Assembly: GCA_016699895.1 (NCBI GenBank)
Contig: CP064991.1
Coordinates: 248,001 to 312,000, forward strand
Direction: 5' to 3'
Source: Candidatus Saccharibacteria bacterium
GTDB lineage: Bacteria; Patescibacteriota; Saccharimonadia; Saccharimonadales; Saccharimonadaceae
Length of the DNA stretch: 64,000 nt
The notes below the pieces were generated by a model. The model was given only the letters and a program-made list of their open reading frames with translations. It was not told where the DNA came from and did no database searches. A program made the position numbers and the translations under genes. Below are positions 8,275 to 17,088 of this stretch, piece by piece. Numbering within the stretch: position 1 is the first letter of the stretch; every line of letters begins with the position of its first letter.

Positions 8275-9640
8275 GCAAAATCTGGATGTCGAGCGGGAAT
8301 GACCAGTTCTGTACGTAATAGACGTCGAGTTTGCGGCGCTGTTCCCACGGCAGGTCGCGTCGACCAGACACCTGGGCCAGCCCAGTGATACCAGATTTGA
8401 CGTTGAGAATAGCGTGTTTTTTCTCGTAGGCATTGATTTCCTGGGGGATGAGTGCACGCGGTCCAACGAGACTGATATCGCCTAGTAGAACATTGAATAA
8501 CTGAGGCAGTTCATCCAGCGAGGTTTTTCGTGAGAAGTTTCCCCAAGCACCGTATCGTGGGTCATTAGGTAATTGGTCACCACCGTCGCGGTATGGTTTG
8601 ATGAGTTCGGGTCGACCCATCTTGCGAAAGCCTTCTTCGGGGGTGAGACCATTATAATCATTGATAACCGTTTGAAATTTATACAGTTCGAATGGCTGAT
8701 TGCCGCGAGTGATCCGTGTTTGGTGGAAAAATACTTTGCCAAGCACCATTTTGTTGATGATGGCAACGATCAGGAATAGCGGAGACAGAATAATGAGTGC
8801 GATGAGACTCACGATAATATCAAACCCTCGTTTAAATACGCGTCCCCAGCCGAGCAGAGCTGTTTGTTGTACTGACATCATCGGTATGCCGTCCATAAAT
8901 AATTCGAGCTCGACACGTTCTGGCAAATCACTGATCTCGCTCGGTACGAATTTGAACTCGACGAAATTCTTTTGCGCATACTCTAGCAAATCGCGATCTA
9001 TTACCGGCTGATCGGCCGTGGCTACCTGGATAATAATATTGGGATTATGACTGCGCAAGGCGGAGGCGATATCTTTGTGTGTCGTAAATTTCATTCGACC
9101 ATCACCGATGACGCTGTGAATCTTGTAATTATTGTTTTGTTGGCTGACGTAATCGACAATATCTTTGGCGGTGGAGTTGCTACCGACAATCATGACATAT
9201 TGATATTCACCAAGGTTTTTTCGTTGACGCAAATAGCGGAGGAGGTATAGTGTACCACGTGCAACGCAGAGGAATATAACGCTAAAGATCAAACCATAAA
9301 TCGGTACTAATTTAGCTGGGAAAATCGGCTGATTGCTAAAATAGTCGACAGTCACCATGAATAACATTGCGCCGAGAGCGCCCGATAGCAGTCGACCAGC
9401 CTGGGCGAGTACCTTTTGTGGTACTGATCGATAGGTGCCAATCAGACTGAACCAAATAATAACAAACGGCAGTAATGTGAGCACTGCATAGAGGTATGGC
9501 CGTGCCAAAACAACATCTGCAGTAGGAACATCACTGATTTTAACACGAATAACATAGGCCAGGACATAGGCGCCGACTACTGCTAGCGCATCGCCTACAA
9601 TCAAGAAAAGTTTGAATTTCAGAGAAGCTCTATCTCGCAT
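8231..9640 (-). CDS. Undecaprenyl-phosphate sugar phosphotransferase (WcaJ/WbaP-like)
   Basis: A polyisoprenyl-phosphate hexose-1-phosphate transferase that starts glycan repeat synthesis on undecaprenyl phosphate. The N-terminal half has four to five membrane helices (from FLIVGDALAVVGAYVLAYVI) and a CoA-binding-like Rossmann domain (YVMIVGSNSTAKDIVDYV). The C-terminal catalytic domain shows KRGFDIIVSLIALIILSPLFLI, the re-entrant helix, then FFHQTRITRGNQPFELYKFQT, KTSLDELPQLFNVLLGDISLVGPRA and SGITGLAQVSGR, all conserved in this family. I start at ATG 9640 (MRDRASLKF): TATGAT at 9648-9653 lies 7 nt upstream, and the longer upstream frame is not family-like. The gene is divergent from the LCP gene, separated by 58 nt. 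Confidence 0.92.
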   Translation of the reverse strand: MRDRASLKFKLFLIVGDALAVVGAYVLAYVIRVKISDVPTADVVLARPYLYAVLTLLPFVIIWFSLIGTYRSVPQKVLAQAGRLLSGALGAMLFMVTVDYFSNQPIFPAKLVPIYGLIFSVIFLCVARGTLYLLRYLRQRKNLGEYQYVMIVGSNSTAKDIVDYVSQQNNNYKIHSVIGDGRMKFTTHKDIASALRSHNPNIIIQVATADQPVIDRDLLEYAQKNFVEFKFVPSEISDLPERVELELFMDGIPMMSVQQTALLGWGRVFKRGFDIIVSLIALIILSPLFLIVAIINKMVLGKVFFHQTRITRGNQPFELYKFQTVINDYNGLTPEEGFRKMGRPELIKPYRDGGDQLPNDPRYGAWGNFSRKTSLDELPQLFNVLLGDISLVGPRALIPQEINAYEKKHAILNVKSGITGLAQVSGRRDLPWEQRRKLDVYYVQNWSFPLDIQILLKTAWQVIADRSNT

Positions 9641-9698
9641 AGCTATAATCATAACATATTTGTCGCGGGGCCATAAATCTGGTAAAATTGACAGGTTA

Positions 9699-11386
9699 AT
9701 GGATAAAAAACGACAATCGATTGATGGGTTCACATTACGACGACGTGACGACGCGTTATCAGGCAACGGCGCTAATCGGCGAGCTTTTATTGATACCACC
9801 AATCCTTCACAAAAGGTCGACAGCCAACGCCTCATCATACGCTAGATAGACAACCTCTGTCGGTAGCCGCGAGGCCAAAGCCGCAACCACATCAACAGAT
9901 ACAACCTGCAGATCTTGATACTGAAATTACAGAGACGCTGAACGATCTTGGCCCGAGCAATGAAACAGTTGCCGTCTCATCAGAGCCAGCCAAACGTCGC
10001 CATGTAAAAAAAGACAAAAAGCTCAAAAGAGACAAAAAAGCCAAAGACAAGTCAAAAAAAGGCAAACGACGTTATATTAAATGGGCGGGAATCGGACTCG
10101 CTGCTATTTTGGTGATCGTAGGAGGGTTTTTGGTCTATCGCTTCCTAGTAGCTGGCGGCAAGATCTTTAAAGGCAACATACTCGACGCATTCACATCAAA
10201 GGCAAAATTGCTCGAGGATGAAAATGGTCGCACGAACATCCTGATTTTTGGTACCAGCGGTTATACAATGAGCGAAAATGCCTGGGATGGGGCATTTTTG
10301 ACTGACTCGATCATGGTACTCAGCGTTGATCAGGACAAACACAATGCCTACATGATCAGCCTACCACGTGATCTCTATGTCAAACGAACCTGTAAAGCCC
10401 TCGGTACGACGGCTGGTAAATTAAATGAGTCGTATTATTGCGGTTATACAGATAACAAGAGTAGCTCGGAGGCGGGCGCCAAAGCACTGCAGGACAAGGC
10501 CGGCGAGATTCTGGGACTAGATATTCAATATTACGTACATGCCGACTGGACCGCGCTAGTCAATACGGTTGACGCCGTAGGTGGCGTGGATGTCATGATC
10601 GAGAGTGATGATTCGCGTGGCATCTACGACGTCGCAACCAAAGTGAAATACCCGAATGGTGAAGCGCATTTGAATGGTGAGCGTGCATTGGCACTGGCCC
10701 GTTCGCGCAATAGCCACGGTGGTTACGGTCTAGCTGGCGGTAATTTTGACCGCGAAATGTATCAGCAAAAGATCCTGGCAGCTCTCCGGGAAAAGGCGCT
10801 CAGTATCGGCACGCTGGCAAACCCAGTCACCGTTAACTCGCTGATTGAGGCGCTCGGCGATAATCTACAGACTAGTTTCAAGAGTTCGGAAATTCAAACC
10901 TTGATTGACCTAGCGTCAAATATCAAATCAGATTCGATCATTTCATTGCCGCTCGTTGGCCGAACTGACGGTAACGACCTGATGACGACCGGTATGATCA
11001 ACTCTATGAGCGTAGTCATTCCGACCGCTGGGACGTATAATTACTCCGATATCCAGGAATATGTCAGCGAGAATTTGACGAGCGATCCTGTGAAACGTGA
11101 GGCGGCAGTTATCGATGTGTTGAATGGCTCTGGAACGTACGGTCTGGCCCAGAAAAAGGCCGACGATCTAAAGAACGCTGGGTATAAAATTGGCGCTATC
11201 ACGAATGCGCCAGAGACCAGTGACGTAGCGGTAACTATTTACCAGCTAGACAAAGATAAATCAGCCACTGCAGAGGCACTTGAATCCAAATACGGCGTCA
11301 AGGTCAAAGACGGCAAACTGTCCGGCTATACTGCCAAAGACGATGTGGCTTTCGTGATCGTATTTGGCGCGAGCGATACGAATTAG
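9699..11386 (+). CDS. LytR-CpsA-Psr (LCP) family protein with LytR_C domain, N-terminal frameshift
   Basis: LCP proteins transfer undecaprenyl-linked glycopolymers to peptidoglycan on the outer face of the membrane. The catalytic domain is clear: TDSIMVLSVDQDKHNAYMISLPRDLYV, GKLNESYYCGY, NTVDAVGGVDVMI, and LNGERALALARSRN...GNFDREMYQQKIL. The C-terminal region (VIDVLNGSGTYGLAQKKADDL) is a LytR_C domain. The membrane helix is WAGIGLAAILVIVGGFLVYRFL, preceded by a very Lys-rich cytoplasmic stretch. The start MDKKRQSIDGFTLRRR is at 9699, but that frame ends at 9843-9845. The correct frame continues from about 9794 (QPTPHHTLDRQPLSV...). One missing base between 9791 and 9845 explains the break. 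Read from the next available start (TTG 10109), the protein would lose its cytoplasmic part. It lies beside the sugar-transfer genes, which fits its job. Confidence 0.88.
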
Positions 11387-11394
11387 TTCTCACC

Positions 11395-11423
11395 TTGACG
11401 GTAGTAGATAAAATCGCTATAAT
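11395..11423 (+). promoter_or_regulatory. Promoter of tRNA-Asn
   Basis: TTGACG (11395-11400), a 17-nt spacer and TATAAT (11418-11423) form a near-consensus sigma-70 promoter 11 nt before the tRNA 5' end. Confidence 0.85.
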
Positions 11424-11434
11424 TGCTGCTGTGT

Positions 11435-11509
11435 TCCGGAGTAGCGCAGCGGTAGCGCAGTTGGCTGTTAACCAATTGGTCGCCGGTTCGAATCCGGCCT
11501 CCGGAGCCA
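11435..11509 (+). tRNA. tRNA-Asn(GTT), 3' CCA encoded
   Basis: A complete cloverleaf of 75 nt: acceptor TCCGGAG pairs with CTCCGGA, the D arm contains AGCGCAGCGGTAGCGC, the anticodon loop reads CTGTTAACC with anticodon GTT, and the T arm is CCGGTTCGAATCCGG. The discriminator G is followed by an encoded CCA. The gene has its own promoter. It lies directly before an AT-richer stretch of broken genes, so it may have served as an integration site, though no duplicated tRNA 3' end was found. Confidence 0.95.
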
Positions 11510-11688
11510 AGTGTTCTACTTTTTGTAGGATTGAAACTTAAGCGCAGATAGATTAGAATTTTGAATGTTTAATTTAAGTAATGTACTTAACGAATAGGAT
11601 AAATGATGATAATAAGCAATACTTCAATAAACTAAAACTGGTAACACTTTATTTTAAACTCTTATTTGTGAGCCAGAGCATATATTTT

Positions 11689-11740
11689 ACAGGCTATCCA
11701 GTAAGCATTCACGTTACTGGATTGCCTGTTTTATTTTTTT
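11689..11740 (+). terminator. Strong hairpin terminator
   Basis: ACAGGC-TATCCAGTAA (11689-11704) pairs with TTACTGGAT-TGCCTGT (11714-11729), a stem of about 16 bp with a 9-nt loop, followed by TTTATTTTTTT. It ends a region (11510-11688) with no convincing gene, so it either terminates the tRNA transcript late or belongs to a small RNA I cannot identify. Confidence 0.75.
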
Positions 11741-11752
11741 GTTATAGTGAAT

Positions 11753-12332
11753 ATGTCAAATGATGAAAAAACAAAAAAGATCCAGCAAGCCACAATGTAA
11801 CGCCGGTATCGACGCATAAAAGCATCCCTTATCGACTATCTAGTCATCTTAATCTGGATGGCAATCATAGGGCTAATAGGGTTTACACTTTCTCTAATCA
11901 GGCGGATATCCTGATTATCTTGGGAGCTTTTGGGCCTGATAGGCGCACAAATTATATTCTTTTTGTACTAACATTTCCGGTAGGTATATATCTATACGTT
12001 AGCGAGGTGGGCACTCGTCACGCAACGATTGGAAAGATCAAAATTGGTATGCGAGTGGTCACATTGGAAGGAGGGGCACCATCGAAAATAAGTATTTTTA
12101 CTGCGAACTATCGTGAAGCTATTGCCACTGGGAAGTAGCCCATACATTTATATGGCAGATGCAATATGTTTTCTACCAATCTGGATATGAAGCAGATGTA
12201 CCTATATGGATTTTTGCCGGTTTGAATGTATCTATGATTTTGGTAATTATCTATGTAGCTATGATTGCTTTGCGACAAGACGGTAGAGCGCCGCATGATC
12301 TCGTAGCTGGTACGCGTGTCGACTTACGTTAG
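11753..12332 (+). pseudogene. RDD-family membrane protein, decayed
   Basis: Joined across frames, the reading is MSNDEKTKKIQQATM, stop, RRYRRIKASLIDYLVILIWMAIIGLIGF..., stop, LSWELLGLIGAQIIFFLY, frameshift, LTFPVGIYLYVSEVGTRHATIGKIKIGMRVVTLEG..., frameshift, then a final part with SMILVIIYVAMIALRQDGRAPHDLVAGTRVDLR. ASLIDYLVI, the GTRHATIGKIKIGMRV block and GRAPHDLVAGTRV are hallmarks of RDD-family membrane proteins, whose function is mostly unknown. The break count is at least two in-frame stops (a TAA near 11798 and a TGA near 11912) plus two frameshifts (around 11968 and 12110-12140). This is too much for a single sequencing slip and points to real decay. It lies just downstream of tRNA-Asn. 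Confidence 0.75.
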
Positions 12333-12452
12333 TCTTGCCTTACTGTTGTTGTCCGTGACCTGTAAGCGGAGCCATGAAAAACGTCAGACCAAATGGTCTG
12401 GCACTTTTCATTTCTGGTGTTTTTATTGTGTCAGAGGTATACTATTGATAGT

Positions 12453-13863
12453 ATGCACAGACTTATCGAGAATCTAGACACTGAATTTAAGAGCTGCGAG
12501 AACGGAGTTCTACCTGACAGCCTGTGGCAGCATATGAGCGCTTTTGCAAACACGCGTGGTGGCAAGGTTTTACTAGGTGTAAGTGATGATGGTCAGGAGA
12601 TAGAGCTAAGCCGTGAAATTTTAGACAAACTACAGAAAGATGTTTCAACCTTAATTAGTAACGATAAGTTCAACAGGCCAATTTCTGTTAATATCGAGTG
12701 TAATGGGGCATGATCGAGCTTAATATCAAAGAATCTCCGTTTTACGATAAGCCAATCTTTAGCAAGAAAGTTGGCGAGAAAAAAGTGTATATACGCCAAG
12801 GAGCAACAACGGTTCTAGCTACTGATGAACAGAAAAAGAGTATGTTTGCCGGTGCCAGCGGAGGCGGCGAAAATCAACCAGTCAATGGCAACATTAAAGA
12901 ATTAGTTGACGACACCAAAGTTGATGAATATATATCAAAAACCGGTCTAGCTGGTATTGACGGCCTGAACACAGAAACTAAACTTACTAAATTAAAAGCG
13001 TTAAGAGAAGACAAATTAACTGTATTTGGCCTAATTAGTTTCGGGATGAATGAGAAAAATTGACGAGACGCTAAACAATGTATATATAGACTTTAGATAT
13101 TTTGCTGGGGCAAGCAAAGTCGGAGACGATTTAACGAAAATTTATAATGAAAGAAAAGAATTTCATGGCGATATAAAAAAGCAATTTGCAGAGGCATTTG
13201 AGCATATAAAGTCAAAATTACCAGTAGAAGGTACTTTAAATGAAGAAACTGGCTTACGCGAGGATCAATATATTTTACCAGAGGCTGCCTTACGGGAAGC
13301 ATTAGCAAATGCTATTGCGCATCGAGACTATTCAGTGTCAAGCTCTTGCGTCAATGTAGATCTATATTCTGATAGAATTGAGCTATCTAATCCCGGAGAA
13401 AGCTTGGTCGCAATCGATGACTTAGATAAGACAGACTCTAAGGCAAGAAACCCTAATCTAATGGAGATGTTAAAAGTATTTAAGGTTACAGATAAAAGTG
13501 CACGTGGGATCTTAACAATAAAGCAGGCTGCTAGGAATAAAGGCTTACTAGATCCGCTGTTCGAAAACGTTTCTGGTAGTTTTAAAGCCACGCTATTTTT
13601 TTTCTTCTCCACACTCAAGCAAAGATAAAGAGTGGGTAAAAAATATAGCTGACCTGTACTCTTTAAAAGATACTCAACAAAATGCTTTAGTGCATATTAA
13701 AAATCATGGCAGTATATCCAACAGAGAATATTGTGATGTTAATCATATGACTAGTGTATACGATGACCGTAAAGCACGACGTGAACTTAGTGAGATGATA
13801 GAATATAAAATTATTAAGGTCGAAGGTAAGGGACCGGGCACTAAGTACGTTTTAAATAACTAG
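12453..13863 (+). pseudogene. AlbA_2 (Schlafen-type) / ATP-binding transcriptional regulator-like protein, three frameshifts
   Basis: Four open pieces in successive frames make one protein of about 470 residues. Piece 1 (12453-12713): LPDSLWQHMSAFANTRGGKVLLGVSDDG, the AlbA_2 DNA-binding domain. Piece 2 (12710-13063): KVYIRQGATTVLAT. Piece 3 (13050-13628): PEAALREALANAIAHRDYS and DRIELSNPG, the GHKL-like ATPase part (HATPase_c_4). Piece 4 (to 13863): a winged-helix-like tail ending YKIIKVEGKGPGTKYVLNN. Each junction is a homopolymer: GGGG at 12705-12708, AAAAA near 13055, and T8 near 13592. Codon use is clearly AT-richer than in the flanking genes, which suggests transfer. Intact relatives are often called RecG-like or helix-turn-helix regulators and sometimes lie in defence islands; no role is claimed here. 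Confidence 0.75.
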
Positions 13864-13865
13864 GC

Positions 13866-13948
13866 TATCCGGACAATATCCGGACGGACATAATTTACCC
13901 CTGTTAATAGTAATCTATCCGGACAATATCCGGACAATATCCGGACAA
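13866..13948. repeat. Cluster of 11-bp direct repeats TATCCGGACAA
   Basis: Two adjacent units (13866-13876 and 13877-13887, the second ending GG) and three adjacent units (13916-13926, 13927-13937, 13938-13948). The centre TCCGGA is itself palindromic. Units repeat once per DNA turn, like iterons or a multi-site operator. They follow directly after the AlbA_2 pseudogene stop. The stretch to 14041 holds no other gene. Confidence 0.85.
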
Positions 13949-14041
13949 GTCAAACTGCTCTATTAAACCAAACTAAAATACAAGCAGTTAAATAACACTC
14001 TCTGTTACTAGGAAATTGAGCATCGGGGCTTTCCTTTTAGG

Positions 14042-14215
14042 ATGATTACCATTAACTACTACCCGGATGCTGAGCTGACGATTACGCTGTATCGAACAGG
14101 CGGTCGAGGTTCGACGATTTTTGTAAATTATCTGATTTATTTAGCTGCCGTCACTGGGGCGGTAGCCCTGACGAAGAAACTATCATCTGCTATAATAGGT
14201 GTACGTAACCAGTAA
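14042..14215 (+). CDS. Short hypothetical ORF (57 aa), possibly a gene remnant
   Basis: MITINYYPDAELTITLYRT, then a hydrophobic stretch FVNYLIYLAAVTGAVALTKKL. Codon choice resembles the genes around it, but there is no clear ribosome site and the end overlaps the probable TATAAT box (about 14191-14196) of the CsbD gene. I do not recognise it. It may be a fragment of a membrane protein or chance. Confidence 0.25.
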   Translation: MITINYYPDAELTITLYRTGGRGSTIFVNYLIYLAAVTGAVALTKKLSSAIIGVRNQ

Positions 14216-14230
14216 CGAAAGGAGTATTCC

Positions 14231-14437
14231 ATGAGTGGACTAGGTGACAAACTTGAAGGGTCGGCAAAAGAGGCTGTCGGTAAGGTAACAGGCGATGAAA
14301 AACTTGAAGCAAAAGGCAAGCTAGAACAGATTACCGGTAATCTGAAAGATAAAGCCGAAGAGATCGGGGACCAGGTTGGCAAAAAGTCAACGATGTACTC
14401 GACAAGGTCAGGGGACAAGACCGACTCCGGCAACTAG
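14231..14437 (+). CDS. CsbD-family stress protein, probable C-terminal frameshift
   Basis: A small hydrophilic helical protein: GDKLEGSAKEAVGKVTGDEKLEAKGK and LEQITGNLKDKAEE are the two CsbD-type repeats. CsbD proteins are abundant in general stress in many bacteria; their molecular role is unknown. A Shine-Dalgarno AAAGGAG precedes the ATG and TATAAT lies about 35 nt upstream. The last 17 residues (STMYSTRSGDK...) do not look like the family. One frame over, after the run AAAAAG near 14384, the sequence reads VNDVLDKVRGQD, as expected for a CsbD end, so one A is probably missing in that run. The corrected frame would, however, run on to about 14524. Confidence 0.75.
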   Translation: MSGLGDKLEGSAKEAVGKVTGDEKLEAKGKLEQITGNLKDKAEEIGDQVGKKSTMYSTRSGDKTDSGN

Positions 14438-14512
14438 GACGCTATATGGCAACTTATAGGCTTACAAGCAGTTATTTTAATGTCGGTTCGTGGATGTACT
14501 GCGGAGATAGGC

Positions 14513-14905
14513 ATGATAAAGTTACATAATCTCAATGACGAAGAGAATTGTGTCATAATCGGCAAGGGAACTGAACTGCCATTTAGCGGAACATTGCTTG
14601 ACGAACGAAGACCTGGGATATTTGTCTGTCGTCAATGCGACGCTCCATTATATCGATCACAAGATAAGTTTGACTCGCACTGCGGTTGGCCGAGTTTTGA
14701 CGATGAAATACCGGGCGCTGTGAAACGAGTGCTCGATACTGATGGTCAGCGTACAGAGATTACCTGTGCGAACTGCGGCGGGCACTTGGGCCATGTATTT
14801 GAGGGTGAGTATTTGACGCCGAAGAACGTGCGTCATTGCGTGAACTCGGTTTCGCTGAGGTTTGTTGAACAAGAGAATGGGATAAAACATGCAACGACTA
14901 CTTAG
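14513..14905 (+). CDS. msrB: Peptide-methionine (R)-S-oxide reductase MsrB
   Basis: Reduces the R form of methionine sulfoxide in proteins. Seen: [26 protein letters not shown] with the first zinc Cxx[15 protein letters not shown] with the second CxxC, and [11 protein letters not shown] with the catalytic cysteine in the RxCxNS...RF motif. I start at ATG 14513 because GGAG lies 7 nt upstream; an in-frame ATG 33 nt earlier has no ribosome site. At 130 residues it is the normal length for a one-domain MsrB. It overlaps the next gene by 17 nt. Confidence 0.93.
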   Translation: MIKLHNLNDEENCVIIGKGTELPFSGTLLDERRPGIFVCRQCDAPLYRSQDKFDSHCGWPSFDDEIPGAVKRVLDTDGQRTEITCANCGGHLGHVFEGEYLTPKNVRHCVNSVSLRFVEQENGIKHATTT

Positions 14906-15674
14906 GAATTATAGGATATTTTTGTGGGCGTTATTCGCGGCGCTCTTGGTATTGCCAATCAAGTATGCCATGCACTATTTCGGTTTTGAATTTATCGAAC
15001 AGACGTCGCTTCATAATAGCGTGGTATCGAGTGCCATATTCGTTCTCGGTTTTGTCCTGTCGACCGCGATAGCGGATTACAAAGAGAGTGAGCGTATCCC
15101 GGCAGAATTTGCCTCGAACATAGAGGATATGTATAATGACGCCAAAGACACCCATAAATACTACCCAGAGTTTAATCTCGATCATTTTCGACACAGCCTT
15201 CTCGATGTTCTCAGGGCATTTCGCGAAGGAACGCGCATAAATCGCAAAAAGGCGCGGAGAGAGATTGCCCAGCTACAGGTATCGTTCATGGAAATGGAGC
15301 GAGCAGGTGTGCCGCCAAATTTTGTCGTTAAACTAAAGACCCAGCAGACTCAGCTGATGCGCAACTTATTTCGGGTGAATTATATTCAGCGTATACAATT
15401 TATTCCATCGGCATTCTTTTTGATAAGGGCGATTGTCGTTCTCATTATTGGACTGTTGGTATGTACCAATATCGATCCCTTTTATGGCGGACTGTTTATT
15501 GTCGGGGTCATCACCTTTATTATGGTGTATATTCTCCTATTGATTCAGCATATCAGCGTCCCATTCCGAGGGAAAGGTGAGACTAGAGATGATGTGAGTC
15601 TGTTTCTTTTGCGGGAAGCAAAGAACTATCTGGTGTCGGAGGGAAAAGAACATAATGCCAAACGACAACGCTAA
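14889..15674 (+). CDS. Bestrophin-like / DUF4239-type membrane protein
   Basis: A 261-residue protein with two N-terminal membrane helices ([49 protein letters not shown]). A long charged helical middle follows, then two further helices ([37 protein letters not shown]). The pattern of a helix followed by DYKESERIP and a helical domain resembles DUF4239, the bestrophin-like proteins. A channel role is only a guess. It overlaps msrB and is probably translated with it. Confidence 0.6.
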   Translation: MQRLLRNYRIFLWALFAALLVLPIKYAMHYFGFEFIEQTSLHNSVVSSAIFVLGFVLSTAIADYKESERIPAEFASNIEDMYNDAKDTHKYYPEFNLDHFRHSLLDVLRAFREGTRINRKKARREIAQLQVSFMEMERAGVPPNFVVKLKTQQTQLMRNLFRVNYIQRIQFIPSAFFLIRAIVVLIIGLLVCTNIDPFYGGLFIVGVITFIMVYILLLIQHISVPFRGKGETRDDVSLFLLREAKNYLVSEGKEHNAKRQR

Positions 15675-15776
15675 AGCAATAAGCGAGAGAGCTTTTATTA
15701 CACGTAGTATAATAATTCAATAAGGATTATTTCCTGGTATTCACTATCACAAAATACTCAAGAAAGGAGTATAATC

Positions 15777-16235
15777 ATGCAAAAGATAACCCCCAATTTA
15801 TGGTTCAACGGCAATGCGCGGGAAGCGGCCGAGTTTTACGTATCAGTATTTCCCGATGGTAGGATCGTATCAACCGAGTACTACCCAGATAGTGCCGAAG
15901 AAGGCCTAGCTGACTTTCAACTAGATATGGCTGGCAAGCCTCTGACGGTTGAATTTGAGATTGGCGGCACGCGTTACGTAGCGATTAACGCAGGTCCAGA
16001 GTTTACTTTTAGCGAATCAGTGTCATTTGCCGTTAACTGCAAAGATCAGGCAGAGATCGATTACTATTGGGAAAAGCTGTCGGCTGTGCCAGAGTCGGAA
16101 CAGTGCGGCTGGTGCAAAGACAAATTTGGTCTGAGCTGGCAAATTGTACCAGAAAACATGAATGAGCTGATGAAAAAACCAGGTGCATATAAAACGCTCA
16201 TGAATCAACACAAGATCATAGTAGCCGAATATTAG
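15777..16235 (+). CDS. VOC-superfamily protein (PhnB-like)
   Basis: A 152-residue protein: ITPNLWFNGNAREAAEFYVSVFPDGRIVS at the start and GWCKDKFGLSWQIVP near the end are typical of the PhnB-like VOC family, often annotated 3-demethylubiquinone-9 3-methyltransferase although no such reaction is expected here. An AAGGAG Shine-Dalgarno lies 8 nt before the ATG. It stands alone between the bestrophin-like gene and chaB. Ligand unknown. Confidence 0.85.
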   Translation: MQKITPNLWFNGNAREAAEFYVSVFPDGRIVSTEYYPDSAEEGLADFQLDMAGKPLTVEFEIGGTRYVAINAGPEFTFSESVSFAVNCKDQAEIDYYWEKLSAVPESEQCGWCKDKFGLSWQIVPENMNELMKKPGAYKTLMNQHKIIVAEY

Positions 16236-16291
16236 CCTAGATTATAAATCGTGTAGCTATATAAGACGAAAGTCAAAGCAAGGAGGTAATT

Positions 16292-16525
16292 ATGCCGTAC
16301 AAATCAAACGCGGACCTACCAGACAACGTAACAAATGTATTACCAAAACATGCCCAGGATATTTTTCGCGAGGCGTTTAATAGCGCTTACGATGAATATA
16401 AGGACCCCGAAGATCGCAGAGGTGATGCGGATCGAGAGGAAACGGCGCGTCGGGTAGCTTGGGCGGCAGTAAAGAACAAATACGAAAAAGGCGACGATGG
16501 TAAATGGCATCCATTAACCAAATGA
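16292..16525 (+). CDS. ChaB-family protein
   Basis: A 77-residue protein with DLPDNVTNVLPKHAQDIFREAFNSAYDEY at the N-terminus and AWAAVKNKYEKGDDGKWH at the C-terminus, the standard ChaB fold. ChaB was named as a cation transport regulator, but its real role is unknown. AAGGAGG precedes the start. Its stop overlaps the next start as ATGA. Confidence 0.9.
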   Translation: MPYKSNADLPDNVTNVLPKHAQDIFREAFNSAYDEYKDPEDRRGDADREETARRVAWAAVKNKYEKGDDGKWHPLTK

Positions 16526-17064
16526 TGAAATACGTAGCGCTACTGAGAGGGATCAATATTGGTGGGAACCATAGAGTGCCAAAAGACGAGTTTCGTCATG
16601 TATTAGAGGGTCTGGGATTTCGTGACGTGGTGATTTATATTAATTCCGGCAACGCGGTATTTACTAGTGATAATGCAGTGCAGTCAGGCAAGGTGCGAGC
16701 GGCGCTCGAGAAACATTTTGGATTCGATATTCCTACGCTGGTGATATCAGGGGATAAGATACGAGCGATCGCTAACGCTATCCCGGCTGATTGGACCAAC
16801 GACTCACCAAAACCTGATAAATCCGGCCAGAAGTCAGATGTCCTCTATTTATTTGATGAAATCAATACGCCGGATATATTAGAAAAACTCGGCCACAATC
16901 CTGACATCGAAACTATGATATACGTCGATGGGGCGGTTATAGCGAATATTACCCGTTCCAATCAGTTGAAAGGTAGCTTACAAAAACTGATTGGCAGTAG
17001 TCTTTATGGCAAAATAACTATTCGCAACATCAACACCGCCAAGAAGCTCGCAGAACTTGTTTAG
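16522..17064 (+). CDS. DUF1697 family protein
   Basis: A 180-residue protein: YVALLRGINIGGNHRVPKDEFRHVLEGLGF and VVIYINSGNAVFTS are the DUF1697 signature (LLRGINVGG...M..L...L..LGF..V.TYIQSGNVVF), and the end has TIRNINTAKKLAEL. The function is unknown. I start at ATG 16522, which overlaps the chaB stop as ATGA, rather than an upstream start inside chaB. Confidence 0.88.
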   Translation: MMKYVALLRGINIGGNHRVPKDEFRHVLEGLGFRDVVIYINSGNAVFTSDNAVQSGKVRAALEKHFGFDIPTLVISGDKIRAIANAIPADWTNDSPKPDKSGQKSDVLYLFDEINTPDILEKLGHNPDIETMIYVDGAVIANITRSNQLKGSLQKLIGSSLYGKITIRNINTAKKLAELV

Positions 17065-17088
17065 AAGGTATGAGACAATATTTATAAT

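Noticed and set aside
11512..11537. Cas12a-like repeat motif (TTCTAC, T-rich loop, GTAG) followed by GATTGAAAC just after tRNA-Asn
   Set aside because: Only one copy is present, with no second repeat, spacer or cas gene in the window; it is more likely a small post-tRNA hairpin.
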